A DNA stretch of 64,000 nucleotides from Grammothele lineata (lineage: Eukaryota; Basidiomycota; Agaricomycetes; Polyporales; Polyporaceae). The DNA lies in contig NDFF03000317.1 of assembly GCA_002150815.3 (NCBI GenBank), positions 677,839 through 741,838 on the forward strand, in the 5' to 3' direction. This document shows, one piece after another, positions 10,520-24,166 of the stretch; within the stretch, counting starts at the first letter, position 1, and every line of letters begins with the position of its first letter. Under the pieces are notes generated by a model. The model ran no database searches. It was given only the letters and a program-made list of their open reading frames with translations, and was not told where the DNA came from. The translations under genes and the position numbers were made by a program.

Positions 10520-13500
10520 CTCCAACGTTGTCGTTTGGCGGGTACACGCGGCCGCACCCTGTGTTCTCGCCATGCACACCTCGTCATCAGCCTCATTCAC
10601 GGAGCGCACACGGCGCGCGGACGAGCACTCTCGGCACGCTCGTCCGTTCATCTCACCCCGATCAAGACCATCGAGTTCCAAGACTGCGCAGACATCGATC
10701 CATTCGAACGTCTGAGAATGAGAGAAGCACGCACGGCTGCGCGAGGCCAAATCGCGCGTGGCCGGGCACTGGTAAGGGCACTCGGCGCACAGTCGTCTCG
10801 GCCCTACTGCGCGACGGCGAGTCGGGCCCCAGGGCGCTGTGCAGTCAAGCCCTTTCCCTAATGTGTATCTGGGGTAGAAAAGAGTGCGGAGCGCAGGCGC
10901 AACAGCGGGCTTGTGCACACCCCAGATTGACGTGCGCGAAAGACTCTGAAGAGGGCACCTTCGTCCCATTGACTTGTCGTTTACACTCCCTCGCTCATGC
11001 GCGTACAGACTTCGTGCACGGTTCGCGAAGTCGAAGAAGCGAGGGCCACCGCGTAGCCCGCCGCGAGGCACGTACAGACAACCGTGCGCACGGGTGGCAC
11101 ACTTCCTCATACGCGATATGAATGTGTGTCTGGGGGTCGTATGCGCTCGAGCGTGGGCCAGGAGCACGCGCGCAGCCCCAGGGGCGCAAAGGAACACAAA
11201 GCTTCGCGCCTCGCGGTGTCGCGAGGCGGGGTGCGTTATATGAGATGAACGTGGGGCATCGGGCAGATCGATTATCTGGGCAGGCGCGATGCGATTTACA
11301 TAGATAGCAGAGGACTCGAAGGAACTTGAACGACATGTATTCAAATACGCCTCGCCCCCTTCGCCCGGTGGCCCCGAGGGGCGCGGCCGTCGAGGAGTGG
11401 CCTGGATTGCAACGTGTCGCGAGTTGTCCGCGAAGCACCACCCAAAATAGGATGTAGAAGACGGACGATTATACTCACCTCCGCGCAGGTTGCATCATTA
11501 CTGGACCAGTAATGTCGCTTGCGTCATCGGCGGACTGATCATGTCTACAACAGCGCAGAAGGGGCTACTGGGGCCTGGACCGATCGTATACAGCTCTTCG
11601 ACATCGAGCTCTGCGCGGTCGCCTCGGTGCCACGAATGCATTGCGAGTGCGGCCTGAGGAAAACACACCGCGATCCAGAATCGGCTCCCAGGCAATGTCA
11701 TAGATCGCATCGCCCACATACAAAGGAGCGACACAACGCCTACCACGCCTGAACACGAGGTGAAGGGAAACCCTTCGCACGGCGCAGACCCACCACAGTT
11801 CTGGCTAGGCACGCAACGCGAGCGCGCCGCGCGCGGCCCACGAGGCTCTCAGACGCGTCGGTGTGAGGCAGGTGGCCCGCGCCGACAACGCGGCACGTCG
11901 TCACGCGACCGCGCACCTTCGAGCTTCGCGCGCGGGCTGAATTCCAACCGGGGCGCGAAGTTCGAAGGAGCTGTGGGCGCGGCGCTCGTTGCGGGGCGCG
12001 GTACGCGGTACGTGTTGTCGGTCTGAAGATGTCAGAGGTACGGATTCTCAAGAACCCGTACGACCCCCGCGTGCGGGCCAAAACGCCATCCAAAGGAACA
12101 CTCTAGCGAGAGACGTACGTCGACATCCACGTCCCGGCTTGAGAGCGTGTCGATCCGGGGCAATGGCGGCTACGTACGTACGTGTTTCGTACGTTTCCTT
12201 TGTAGGACGCCCGGGGAGTGGCCACGAGAGCACGTCTTCTTGATCGAGCCGAGGAAGCCAGCCAGGATGCGCCTCCCGCGCGCCCCCGCGCGGCGTTCCT
12301 GCTCGGAGATGAACGTGGAATTTGCTCATTGAATCTGTGGGTCGCGACGTCAGCGTCCGTCGAAGTGATTCCGCCGGGGGGTCATGAGTCTTTACTAGGA
12401 TAGAGGAGGCCTTCACATCTAGTGATCCATCATATACGCCCGCGAAGTTCATCCAGTACTAGAGAAAGTTGGGACCAACTAAACTATTGACGGTCGCGAG
12501 GTGTGGCGCTTGGATAAGATGCCGCCGTGCGCTGAGTGATCCTGCAAGTAGGCCCCGCGCGAACGGTGCACCACAGTATTCGCGGGCGACCAAGAGCCCG
12601 TCGCGCCGACACAAACTGTAGGTCATAACCCCGCGCCGAAGGAGGCCTGGAGTGGGGCCCCAGGGAAGAAGTGGTCTTGTGAGCGTCCCGGAGCCGCGTC
12701 AGTCCCGTAGCGTTAATCCCTCAACTTTTGAGCCTTCTAAGGAGACAGAATTGACGGCGACCTTCAGCGGCGACCTTAACACGTCGTACATAATACCACT
12801 TGAACCGCATTAGTCGTTAGCACCGGCCAAGCACATAGCTAGTTCAACACACACAAGCGATGAAGTAACCGAGCATCTACATCACGCCCTTCTGAGCGGC
12901 CGGCGCGAGCTCGTGCTTACGGCCAAGTGTCCTTGGCACGCGGCAGAAGAGAGGCTCACGGACCCGAACCTCAAAGGAAGGACGGGGAGGGGCCGCGCCA
13001 AGCCGAAGCCTGAGCTTGCGCGTAAACTTCAGCGGAGAGGTAGACGTAAGTGCTAGAGTAAAGACGGGCGGGAGCGAGGTTACGCATACGCACGGGGAGT
13101 TGGCCACGGGATGCAAGCGCCGCGCTGTCCCCGAGGTAGGGCGCTTGGAGCAGTTCGCGCAGGGGTGTCCAGGGGCATACGCTTTTGAATGGCATAGCAC
13201 GAATCGCGCACCAAGAGTGCGCCGCCCCACCGCGCGAAGATGGCTCTGGAGTCAACGTCGTCGACACCGGCGCCACTGCGTCATGGGTGACTTGATCGTA
13301 CACTATGCACATAGAGAAATCGTCAAAGCAGGACTATGACTGCGAAAAGAGCAATGAAATCAACGAACGTGTGTGGCATTTCCTAAACGGATGGAGGACT
13401 AAGCTGGTGAAGGGTTTGACGAATTCGATGCATACGGATCGACGCGGAATTTGAAACGAAGCCGGATAGTATGTATATGCACGCCTACCTACTTCAGAGG

Positions 13501-14140
13501 TGAATAGACAAAGGATGGTGGGAGATGGAAGAAGCACTCTCAAAGGAAACGGCCGGAGAACGCACCAAATTCCACGCCCTGGACCTGACGATCGCCTCGC
13601 TTCTACGTTCGTCTACTCTGTGCTCAGGAGTCGGAGCTCCCCGCTCACTGCTTCCCACCTCGGCCCGACATCTCCAGAAATAGAGAAGCGGCGCAGGCAA
13701 TTGCACTCGGGTATTCTTAGCGTCACCGCGAGCGAAAGTGCTTAGAGACGGACGGAATTGAGCCCCTTGTCAGTTATAGTGCTGAAAGACACAGGTGACG
13801 GCGTACCTGACAGCTTACACGAAGTTATAACAGCCTGCGAAAGTCTCATCTCATCCCCCACGAATAAAGCGAGCCCGGGAGACCGGAGAATACGAGAGGC
13901 ACGCCAGTACCCGCGGCGAGCCGGAGATGAGAGTTGTGGCGTATGACAGGCCTTGACAGCTTGACAGCGAACCCACTTCCTCCGTCCCGCCATCGCTGCC
14001 GCTGTGGCTTGCGATCGAGAAGTCCCACTGCCCTCCGCGGGGGATGCCACGACCGCGATCGAGTGTGGATGCCTAAATGCTGGAAAGATAAGGAGAGAGA
14101 TAAGCACCGCAACGAGTCGAAACTCTATACACTCCTGCGT
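10520..14140 (+). repeat. ~3.6 kb dispersed repeat, copy 1
   Basis: This segment matches the reverse complement of 37.46-41.17 kb, colinear along its whole length. The best block is 60 identical bases, 13195-13254 against 38356-38415. The 13.68-13.76 kb part matches 37.94-37.85 kb almost completely. Other parts look about 75-85% alike by eye, with small gaps. No open frame runs through it. One stretch (11.58-11.74 kb) corresponds to a better preserved peptide in copy 2. I see no long terminal repeats or reverse transcriptase motifs, so the element class is unknown. It could be an old transposon or a segmental inverted duplication. Ends are approximate. Confidence 0.8.
12168..12183. repeat. 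short TACG tandem
   Basis: About three TACG units in repeat copy 1. A similar run lies near 18.4 kb. Confidence 0.4.
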
Positions 14141-15480
14141 GCACATACGAAGCATCCAATTATGGGTATCCCAGTGTCCCACGGACACGTCATCGCCTGC
14201 CGTATGCGCTCGAGTACGCCCCACCGAAGAAACGCGTCGAGCAAGCGCGACCTCGCCGTCGTTCGTTGTGGAGCTGTCGTCGTGCTTCTGCTAGCCCTCC
14301 AGAGGGCCGGACCTGTCTAGCCTCGGACCGACAACCACCGTAGTAGGGGCCGTCTCGAACGTTCGTGCCCTTCAGAACATCTGGCAGCCGCTGAAAGCGC
14401 GCCTGGATGTACAGAGTTTGTTGGCCGCCGCCACCGCTGCCGCCGCTGCTGCCGGAGCTCCCACAGATCATTCTCCCTGGAGGCCAGAGAAGAGTTCGAG
14501 TTCTTGAACGGGGAGATTAGTCCGGCCGCCTCGGCGTGAGTCCAACGTCGAGAGGTCGACGCGAATGCTTCCGCGAAGCTTGGGACGTCTTGCGTCAGCG
14601 GGCACGTCCAACTGTCCATCCGGCATCGTCCTGCGCGTGTCGATCAACTTGTACTCCGCGTCGTGCAATGGCGTGCGCCGGATTTCAGAGCACGCCCCGC
14701 CGCTTGGAGAAACTGGCATGGTTATTTCCCCGCGATCTGTCCTGCAGGGGCCGCGCGCCGAGCGTGCCCCGAGGCCCTTTGGAGGAAAGCTCTCGATAGG
14801 CACAGACCTTGGCAGCGGCGGGAGCAGACCGGAGATGGCGGGCCTGAAGAAGGTTGTTTTCGAACCATCCGCACCGGTGGTGGCCACATCTCAGCGCGAG
14901 AATATCAAGAAAAAGGCGTGAGGGGAAGACCGAGGATACGCCGGGGGCGTACGTATGTTTTCTGCGTTCGGACGGTATACGGGTCCTCTCCGGATTGCGC
15001 ACTCTTGGCATGTGGCGGTTTGCTGCTAATAGCTCGCCGGCGGGGATGCATCATCCCTGACCACAAAATCAAGATGAGGGCATCTGGGGGCCTGTGATTC
15101 AGCATCACGTCCGATGCGTACACCATCATCCACTGGCAGTCGTACAACGTACCTTGATCTGATGTGCGCGATGGCTGCCCCACCGCCCTAGTGCAGCCTA
15201 GTGCTTGCTTGAAAACTTGAACGCCTCCGGAGTCAATTTGAATGTTGGCGGAGCGGGCGGAGACAAGGCGACCGGTCCTAGTACATGTCGATTTTGGTCG
15301 TATTTCGCGTGCAAGCGAGGGCACGTTCGCGCCCTAACGCGCTCTTGGCGACCGCGTGTCGCGGCGGACGACAAAGAAAACAAAGGAAAAGGCGCGAAGT
15401 TCGAACGCCACCGTGCACGGCGTGCGCCCCGTTGCACCGTGGCACGCCACATCCTCCCGGGCTTCGCGCTTAGCTATCTA

Positions 15481-15593
15481 TCTGCTTCCGTGAGGCGCGA
15501 TAAGAAATGTCTCCGCCCCGCCGGGTCGCGGCGGCTATTTCCGTCGCTCAATGGGCCAAGGTTGTGCGCGGGTTCGAATCTTGCTTGATGTCT
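15481..15593 (+). repeat. tRNA-like/SINE-like repeat, copy 1
   Basis: Shares about 110 bases with the reverse complement of 36308-36420. It contains a pol III B-box-like GGTTCGAATC at 15571-15580 within a possible T-arm. Upstream is a hairpin CCGCC-7 nt-GGCGG (15518-15534). No matching acceptor stem is present, so it is not an intact tRNA gene. A tRNA-derived SINE head is the simplest reading. Confidence 0.45.
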
Positions 15594-18497
15594 TTTTCCC
15601 CCGACCCGAGGTGCGGCGGAAGCTCGAGGGGGACAGTTCTGGACAAGACGAGAAACGAGGAATAGAACGAGCACGTCGTGCGATGTATTTACATACGCAT
15701 GTCGTCACCCGCCGCTGTCGACGCCGACGTCTGACCAGTGACCACCATGCAAGTATGGGTCGGTGTTGCCGGTACTGGCGTTGGTGTTAGGCCAGTGCCA
15801 GGAAGCTCCCGGGGTCCGTACGCGTACGCATCAGCACGGGCGCGCTGATGCATCCGAAATCCAGATTCCATCCATCCCATCTCCGAGCAAGCCGGACAGC
15901 GCGAACAGTCAGCGAGCCTCTCCGGACTCCGAAGCTGCTGAGTGCTCCCAGCTCTGGGGGTGTGAATCAGAGTCGGGGGATATTACATGATCCCAGGGAC
16001 CGCGGAATACGTAGCAGGTATACCACTGCTAACCCCGGTCCTAGAGCCTCGCGCAGAAAACACGTCTCGCGCTTCTGAAGGTACCGTTGGAGCACGGCAG
16101 AGCAAGCGAGGGCTCCACTAGAGTCCTACGGCAGGGCGTCCCTGCGTGCGCGTGCGCGCGAACCACGATACGGGCACACCGGACGTTCGGTAGGGACGAT
16201 CGTCACTCTTCCGGATATGGCGTGCCCTGCCAGTGGCCACTGGCCAGCCCGGCCATGGCCGCGTACGAACCCGCACACCCTCCCGAGCTCCGAGCTGCGC
16301 GCATACGTATGTGTACGCGTACGCGTGCGTGGCAGGGAGGAGAAGCACCCCCTTCGGGATCTCAGCACTCCGAGGCGCTCAGGTAAGCATCCGTCTGTGA
16401 TTCCATCCAGCGTGTACTGACTTGCTTACAAGTTACCACGGCCCCGCGCCTGACGCCTGAATAAACCTCGGAGACGTTCCGCAGACCGTGGGACCGCGTC
16501 CCTGACGTCGCAGTGCGCGGGGGCCTCGCCGCGCGGTTGCGGCGGCGACCAGAGCAGGGAGCAGTGAGCACTGTCATCGTCATTCAGCCTGAGGGCGGCG
16601 GGAAAGAAAGGCACGGAGCGTGCGCGGACGTGTTCGTCCGTGGCGGCGCGCGGCCGCTGACTTGCGTGTGCGTGGGCTAGCCTCGAGTGGGTTCTGTGCC
16701 CCGGCACGCGAACGCGACGACCGCGGCCCGACGGCGGTGGCTGGGCTGCACGGGAACCGCGCTCGCGCGCCCATTCAGCACGGATTACGGTGGTCGCAGG
16801 GGGGAAGTAAGCATAAACCACGCGCAACGGTCTCCGCCCGCGGGACCGGGACCGGCGCGGGGCGGGCCTGGGGCTGACCGAGAGCGCGTTTGAAAGTGAA
16901 TGCGTTGCGGCGTTGCGCTGCTGGAGCCTGAGGAAGCCGAACAGAGCAGAACGCCCTTGAGGCGGGTCCTTGACGATGGGAGTCCGCGGAGGGCGAGTGG
17001 GTCTAGGGCGGCCTCGCTGCAACTCCGCGGCCGTGCCTGCACGATTGCGCGCGTTGCGTTGCTGTGGCCTCCTCAGGCTTGTAGAGTACGTATTGTATTG
17101 TATGTATGCTGCCCGTTCGAGTTCGATGTGCGACCGAACCGCACGCCCCCTTACGCCCCCGCGGCGCCGAGCCCGAGCGCCTCGGACTCTCGTCGAAGGC
17201 CCAAGGTGCGTCCCTCATTGCGTGCTGAGCCGAGTTCATATCGCGAGCTTACTGGAGGGCTTACTTGTACTCCAGATGGAAATATTGATTGCGCACTGCG
17301 CACCGTGCGTCCCCCGCTCGGGATATCCGAAAGCTTCGTGGGTCGAGCTTCGAACCCTTGTTCGCGACGACGTACGTCCGTAATATTTGTATTGCGAGGC
17401 CCGCCGCGCGGGCCCGATCCCGATCTGCTAATAAGTAAGTACATGGCGTCGCCATCACCGGCGCGTCATCTCGAATCGGGAACGCGTCGCGGACGAAGAT
17501 TTCGTCGTCGTCGACCTCGCTGGCGTGCGCCGAACGCCGTAAGTGCCCGGACCGCTGCTCAGGGTCTGGAGTGCGACGGAGCAATGAGCGGCGGCCACGA
17601 AAGCACATGTGCGCGTGCGCGTCGGGCGGCTCTAGACGATGGAGTCCGACCGGGCCTCGAGGATGGGCTATGAAGGGGGATTACGGGACATGGTGAACGT
17701 GCGCGCGGTGCCGTACGCCCGACAGATGGCGGGCGGCGGGAAGCGACCGACGTGTCCGTGCTGCTGTCCACTGGTGTCCACCGTGTCCAGGGACGCGTCG
17801 GCAGCGCGCCTCGAGGGGCCTGCCAAGGCGCCCGCGCCAGGCGTTGCGACGAGACACGACGGTTCGTGCGGAATGATCCGCCCGGGAGAGGAAAGGGGCG
17901 AGCGAGGCGCTACGAGCTACGGCGCGCTGTACCTTGTAATACGGTACCGTCTTGTAAGTCGAATCGCGTCGCGTCTTGTGCGAGGCGCTGCTGCTGGAAG
18001 GGATTCGGAGCCGCGCGTTCGCCCGAATAACGAGGCGAGTTGAGGCGGGGCGTGGCGTGACGGGAGAGCGTCTGAGTCCGGGTCTGTCGCGATGTGCGTC
18101 GAAGATTCGACGGGGCATGAGGGGTGTCGGGAGTCCGTCTCCCCGCGCCCGAGACGCGCGAGGCGTCCGAGAGCGCGAGCGCGAGGGATCGACATCAACA
18201 CGCGCACGCTCCAAGCTCTAAGCTCGAGCCCGAGCCCGAGCTTGCAGCGGGCGATCGCGGACTCCAGTCGAGGAAGGAGGCGCTCCGACGCTGGCGGGTC
18301 TCGCGTGCGCTCTCGTAAAAGTTGATGTTGAGGCAACGTCTTTCAGGCAGATAAGGACCGCAGCGAGCACGCCACCGTGGAACGCCGACGCGATACGTAC
18401 GTACGTTGTGAGTGGAGTACGCCGTGTTTCCTCCAAAGCCAAAGTTCGGGCTCGAGCGCTCCGCGACGATCGCGGCGCGCGGGCCGCGAGTGAGCGA

Positions 18498-18526
18498 ACG
18501 TTCGAGCGTTCGAGCGTTCGAGCGTT
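18498..18526. repeat. CGTTCGAG octamer tandem repeat
   Basis: Three to four copies of an 8-base unit, (CGTTCGAG)n, in the gene-poor region. Confidence 0.7.
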
Positions 18527-21500
18527 GGAAGACGGGCGATAAGTATGGGGGAAATGAGGTGCCCGGGCGAGCGCGCGGGCGGCCGTTTGCGCACCGGGGG
18601 TAGGCAATTCGCCGGAGAAGGAGGGAGCTCGAGATAGAGAGTTAAGGGAGCTCGTTCTGGATTCTGGAAGAGGTGTGATCGGTTCGAATTCGAGGGGCTA
18701 GAACTTCACGAGGACGTCAGCGTCGACGTCGACGTCGTGCGCGTACACGCCGCGGACCTGAGAATATCTCATGAGCGTTAGGGTAAGAGGTTAGTAGAAC
18801 TCGATCGAGCTTATAGCTATTCTTGTGAGAGCAATAGGCGTCATGCGGCAGCGCCGGCGTAAACTGAGAGGCGACGGAACTCTAGGTCGAGGCCCGGGGG
18901 CGCATATTCGTGTCAGTGCCGGCTCATGTCCGCTCGTGCGCAGCATGCATTTATGTTGCATAGCGTCGTTGCCTCCAAAACCATCCCCGCGCGCTCTTGG
19001 TCCAGCATCGAATAACGTCGAGTATCGAATCCCGAACTCAGATACCACGACGCGCAGCAACCACAGTTGCACCTCCACGCCTCCACGCCGCGCGCTCGGC
19101 GGGTCCGGGGCCCGGGGAAAGAGCGCACTTACAGGACCCGCGTCCGCGGCGCTCCGGCTCGGACGTCATGTCGGTTGGGGATGGGGAGCTTCCATGCGGG
19201 TTTGGCTTTTGGACGTTTGGACGACGGGATATCGATGCGGGACGTTTCCTCCCCGGACGGGCTCGATGACTGGGAAGGCGCATGTCCGTGGATGGAGAGA
19301 GCCGAGAGAACGTGGCTGCGATCCGTCGCTCAATGCGGCGCGGTCGTACGCCGCGGACGAGCTAGTGTGTGCATCTGCGTTACTTGGAAAGAACAGGGCT
19401 ACGTTCGCGTCCCGGGACCCTCCGAGGTCCTATCACGAATGGAAGCGAGGACGTACGGAGAGGAGCGACGCCACAATGCCCTAGAACTCTCCTGTACTTA
19501 CATACGCTCCCGCGGCGGCGGAGGCGGGGAAGTCGGGCGGCGCGTACCCGCGGCCAGTGGGCGTAGAACGTTCTGCGATAGCTATAGTAAGTATGTGTGG
19601 TTGCCTCGACCGACGCGGACGAACGTGCCTTCGACGGCGTCCACCGAAGAGCCTGGTAGAGAAGCTGCAGATGATGGGAGCGGAACCACAACGTTCGGCT
19701 GTTGTCCTGGCAGGGCTCGAGCGCGTCTGTGGTTGTGGGTCCATCGCGCGCGAGTACAAGTGAGGATGCAGGTTGACCTGTCCGGGGTCCGCGAACGGAA
19801 GGCCAGATACGGGGTTGATGTCCGCGCACAACGATAGGGTCGAAATCCTACAATAGGGGCGCAAGAACATATGGTAAACACAACTGCGTGCGTACCCAGT
19901 CGAAGGGACCCCATTTCGCAGAAGAGGCAGCGCACGGCGGTGGTCTAGACTCCCTCCAACAGCACGACAATCCTTCGTCCCGAAAGAGGATAGGTTCTGC
20001 ATTCCTCGCGCAAACACGCATATACGCGCCCTGCGGTACGATACCAGGGGGTCCTATGTCCATACAACACTGCATCTAGAATTCATACCAGCTAACAATC
20101 GACCGGAGAGGGATGCGTACTCACCGCCGCGCGCCTAAGAAGTAACGGATTGGCACTGTGCAGTGTGCAGCACCAGGGGCGCCCGAGCGCTCCACCCCGA
20201 GGCGCGATATCGCCTTGGACCGCGCGATGACGCACAGACTGTATTGCAGAAGGAGGGTGGATTCAGAATTCGAAGAGGCGCGCACAGCCCTCGGTGGCGT
20301 CGAGCCAAGCCAAGTCGCAGAGAGCGGTTCCCGGGTCTTTCGGACGGATAGGGGAGCGGGCTGCGCAGGATCCCCCGGCCAAGTCGACGATAGAAGGGGA
20401 CGGGGAAGGAGGGGACGAGGAAGGAGGGGCGCGCGCGGAATGCGACTCGTCCGGGGGTCCTCGTATAAGCGGCGAAAAGCTCGCTGGGAAGAGCGATGAT
20501 TGGTGTGCGAACGGCACGGCGGGGAGAGAGTCTGCGTATCTCCTCGAGCGCGGCGGTCACGAGAGTGTGCACGTATCGATCGCGATGACGAAACAGGTCG
20601 GAAACTCGGAGGACGGTGCGTGCATGCTAAGAATCATTCATTGACTCTGGAGATAGCTGGGTATATTTATCGGTTCATCGAGACATGAGCGTCACGAGCT
20701 GATGAGGGTAGCGTAATTTGTAGTGAGAGAGAGGAATGGCGAAAACACCGCAGACCGTAAGGTCCGGGGTATGACTGAACGGCGCCAACGTTTCCAAGGG
20801 CGTCCGGGAGCCAAGCTTCTTACCCCAAGGGTGACGGTGTCGCGTTGCAAGGAAAGAGGCTGAGTACGAGGGCGAATGTGGGTCCGTATACAAAACGATC
20901 AGTAGGCATCGGAATATCATCTGTCGTGTCGTGGCGCGGGGTGGGTCACAAGACCCGTGTGGTCGGAGTTGCAGGCACAGAAGGCGAAGAATCCCATGCT
21001 TATGGCGAAGGATGTGTCCCGCAGCGGATCTTACGGTGTCGTCGGCGCAAGGCGGTGACGGTGCGGAATCTAGAGCGCAGTCAACGTCGGAGGCGAAGGC
21101 GGGAGAGCGGGAAATGACTCGAAGGGGAAGGGGATCCGGCCGGAGGAGGCATGAGAAGGAGACGCCACCGGGCAGGAGTCTGTTCGATCGATCGTCAGCA
21201 GTGCATGTGCGGGGTGCGTTGGCGCCCGGAGATTATAGTTCCGCGGGCGAACATAAGAACGTGCCGCTGAGACGGGTGTTATTGCTGGCGGTCGTGAGCC
21301 TGGCAGCGAGAAAGAACGAACACGAGCTCGGGACGAGGTTGGAGAGAGGCGCGGGAGAAACTCGGCTGGAGGAAAGAGGGCGGAGGGACGGGCGAGATCT
21401 GGGAAGGCGAGATGCGATGATGGTGGGAATCTGAGATGGAGGCATATGTTAGAGGCGCGCATAGCCGATGGAGGTGAAACGGAAAGTTGCGAAGGCGACT

Positions 21501-21934
21501 TGGGCGTTGTCAGGCCCGGGATGAGGGTCGTCTTGGCGGAGCGAGGTGCGTCGTCCGTGCTGAGCTGCGCGCTGGCACGCCTCGCAGGGGATCGGTTCTA
21601 GATGCTCGTGCGAGGAGACGGCGGCGGTGGCGGGCGGGCGGTGTGGTGGCGGAAGGCGGGAGGAGTGGAGGAAGGGAAAGGAATGGGAACGCAGCGGACG
21701 CACGTGTTTAGCGCGGAGGGCCCCCGGAGACCCTTATCGAGCTTGGCGGTGGGTTCATGGGCGGGAGCGGCGGCGGAGGGCAGGGAGCCACTCTATCTTC
21801 TTTTCATCTTGTGAGGAGGATACTTATCCTTCTTGTCTCCCTTCTCCCCGCCCCTTCGACTCTCCCTCCCGCCCCTCCGACTCTCCCTCTGCCTCGCCCC
21901 GCTTGCTTTTTCGCCGCATCCCATTCCGCCCTCG

Positions 21935-24166
21935 ATGGCGACGCTTCTCGTCCACTCGGTCGCACCGCGGCCATTGCCAGGCATTCTTCTCAACTCTTCC
22001 CCTGCTGCCTCTCCCGCCTACCACGCAGCCTCTCTTCCCCCCCTCATCCCCTCCAACTCCTCCCTCTCCTCTTCCGCTTCCTCCTCCGCCCCCGGCGACG
22101 CATCCGACTACTTCCCTCCCAAATCCTCCCCGTCGCCCGGCCCATCCCACAATCCCCGTCTCTCAAATTACAATGCCGCCCTCGGGTCGCGTTCGCGCCA
22201 CGGCTCCAACCCCAGCACCGTCCGCAAGATTCGCTTCGCCCCCCTCCCCGAGCCGCGTCGCGACCTCGAAGACGACTACTCATCATTTCCGCCCGTCTTC
22301 CTCGACGACGATGAGGTGTACGCGGAGCAGCAGCTCACGGCGTCGTCAGCGCTTGCCGCCGCAGGCACGTCACCCGTCGACTCCAAGCTCCCGCCCCCGA
22401 GTCCCAGGATAGCGCGGTCAGGGCTCCCCTCCTGCTCCCTCCTTCTCGACACTTCTCAGCCCCTCCCCGACGTCCCCGAGCTCTCCACCCTCGATGCCTC
22501 GCAGCAGGCCACGACCGCGCCCTCGGAATGCGGTGCCGACTGGGACGTCGTCCCCGCCTCGCCCGTCCACTCCACCCTCACTCTCACCTCCCCCGACTCA
22601 CCCCGGAAGAAGAAATGGTCCAAGATGCTCAAACCCTTCCTCGGCCGCTCCGGGAGCTTCAACAAGGGCCCTTCCTCCTCGCTCAGCCGCCCGCTCTCCA
22701 TCGAGGAGGCCGACAGCGCGCGGGGCCGCAGCGCCCGCGGCGCGGCCGCGATCGCGAGCAGCCGCGACAGCAGCATGTCGCGCGATGGGAGCGTCACGCG
22801 CGAGCGGCGCGGCTCCGACTTTGGCTCACCCCTGCATAGGTGGACGTCTGAGGGCGGTCCGAGCGTCGACCACTTGCCCTTCAGCAAGAAGAAGAAACTC
22901 TCTCTGTTTGGTGGTGGGGGAGGTAGCGACGGCGGGGTACCGCTCGGCCGCACGCAGAGCCTCACGTCGCTGTCGGGCAAGGACGACAAGAAGGCGAAGG
23001 TGCCGCCGAAGGCCGGCTTCGCGAATGGGGGGCGGAGACAGCAGCGTATGCTGAACGGTCGCGTGTATGGCGCAAAACGGAATCAGAATCCTTTCGCGAA
23101 CGTCAGGTAAGCATCCTTTTCGTGCCTGTGCGCGTATGGCGCGCATATACTCGCCTTTTTCTGTTCCCACATGCTCATTCATATTTTCTAGGACCGACGA
23201 ACCCGAGTTTGTCGAATGGGGTTACGGTGGCATGGGTTCCGTGAAGACTGTAGCCGGCCAATCCAACATCTGGTCGCGCGTGCAAGCCGGCAACGACGCG
23301 TCTGGGCTCGCCAAGGCCGCCGCAGATGACGATGACGGCACCGGTATGGCATGGGTGAAGAGGAGAAAGGAGCAGCGCGAGCGGGAGAAGAAGGAGCGTG
23401 AGGAGCGCGAGAAGGCAGAGGCCGAGGCGAAGGCGAAGGAAGAGGGTGAGGGCGGTGCAGACGTGGTTCCCGCAGAGGAGTCGGCGGAGCAGGGAGGAGC
23501 GGAAGCTGAAGTGGTCAGTGAGACGCCAGCGAAGACTTCGGTCCCAACGATGGAAGAGAAAGACGACGCACCCGCTGTCCCCGCCCCTATCCCCGTGAGC
23601 GAGAGCACGCCTGTCTCCGCTCCCTCTACACCCGCGGCCGACGGCACCAAGTCCCCGTCTCACCACGAGCACATCACGACCGCCGTCTCCATCCCCGCCC
23701 CCGCGCCTCACCATCGTCACCACCACTCCCACCACTCGATCTCGCTCCCGCACCCCGAACGCCGCGAGAGCACGGACACGGCGCGCGCGGCCCCCGCCAC
23801 CCCGACGATTGGGAGGTCTGACTCGGCGGTGATGTCCGATGGCATGCCCACGCCCGTTCGCGATGGCTCCAGGGTGCGTGTGCCCAGCGAGGTGACGGAG
23901 AGCGGGGCAAGCAGCATGGCGAGTACGGCGAGCGACGATGAAGACGACGTCGAAGACAGTCCGAAGGAGACCGACAGTGGGCTGGACGACGATGAGGAGG
24001 AGGAAGAGGTAAGCGCCTAAATTCGGAACGCATAGGAGAGAACTGACTTAGGGTTCCGCAGGAGACTGCACGGCTCACCGCCGTCGGCGCGGGTATCGAG
24101 AAGATCGCGAGGCACCACAAGGAGGACCAGAACGCGAGCGGCACCCCGGGCGAGGCGTCGAGCTGA
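21935..24166 (+). CDS. long serine-rich protein with possible PP1-docking motif
   Basis: Exons 21935-23106, 23192-24008 and 24062-24166; 697 residues. Introns are 85 bp (phase 2) and 53 bp (phase 0), both with GTAAGC donors. The protein looks mostly disordered: a Ser/Pro-rich N-terminus, basic runs such as KKKKLSLF and SPRKKKW, and a charged helix (RKEQREREKKEREEREK) near residues 445-475. A His-rich stretch (HHRHHHSHH) and an acidic run (LDDDEEEEE) follow. KIRF at residues 98-101 fits the RVxF consensus for protein phosphatase 1 docking. The segment FVEWGYGGMGSVK just after intron 1 looks structured and may be the conserved core. A regulatory role with PP1 is inference only. The ATG at 21935 is preferred over upstream frames made of low-complexity pyrimidine tract. 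Confidence 0.78.

Larger units (their letters stand above)
14141..21934. other. CpG-rich region without a convincing gene
   Basis: Nearly 8 kb rich in CG dinucleotides and CGTACG-like palindromes. Open frames occur in all six frames but are arginine/alanine/proline-rich, overlap each other, and lack splice or family support. A 140-codon minus-strand frame at 14468-14887 has no ATG after its upstream stop. If real, it would be an internal exon. A tRNA-like repeat lies at 15481-15593 and an octamer tandem at 18.5 kb. The last kilobase (20.9-21.8 kb) is purine-rich on the plus strand. Confidence 0.5.

Noticed and set aside
13240..13300. Peptide VVDTGATASWVT, like an aspartic protease active site
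   Set aside because: Only a dozen residues, ends at a stop, and the second repeat copy does not extend the similarity.
14468..14887. 140-codon minus-strand open frame
   Set aside because: No ATG after the upstream stop, no recognisable motif; at best an internal exon of an unseen gene.
16426..17022. 198-codon minus-strand open frame
   Set aside because: Arg/Pro/Ala-rich product of CpG-rich DNA, overlapped by other frames, no splice or family support.
22044..22989. Minus-strand open frames over the serine-rich gene
   Set aside because: Shadows of the low-complexity plus-strand coding sequence.
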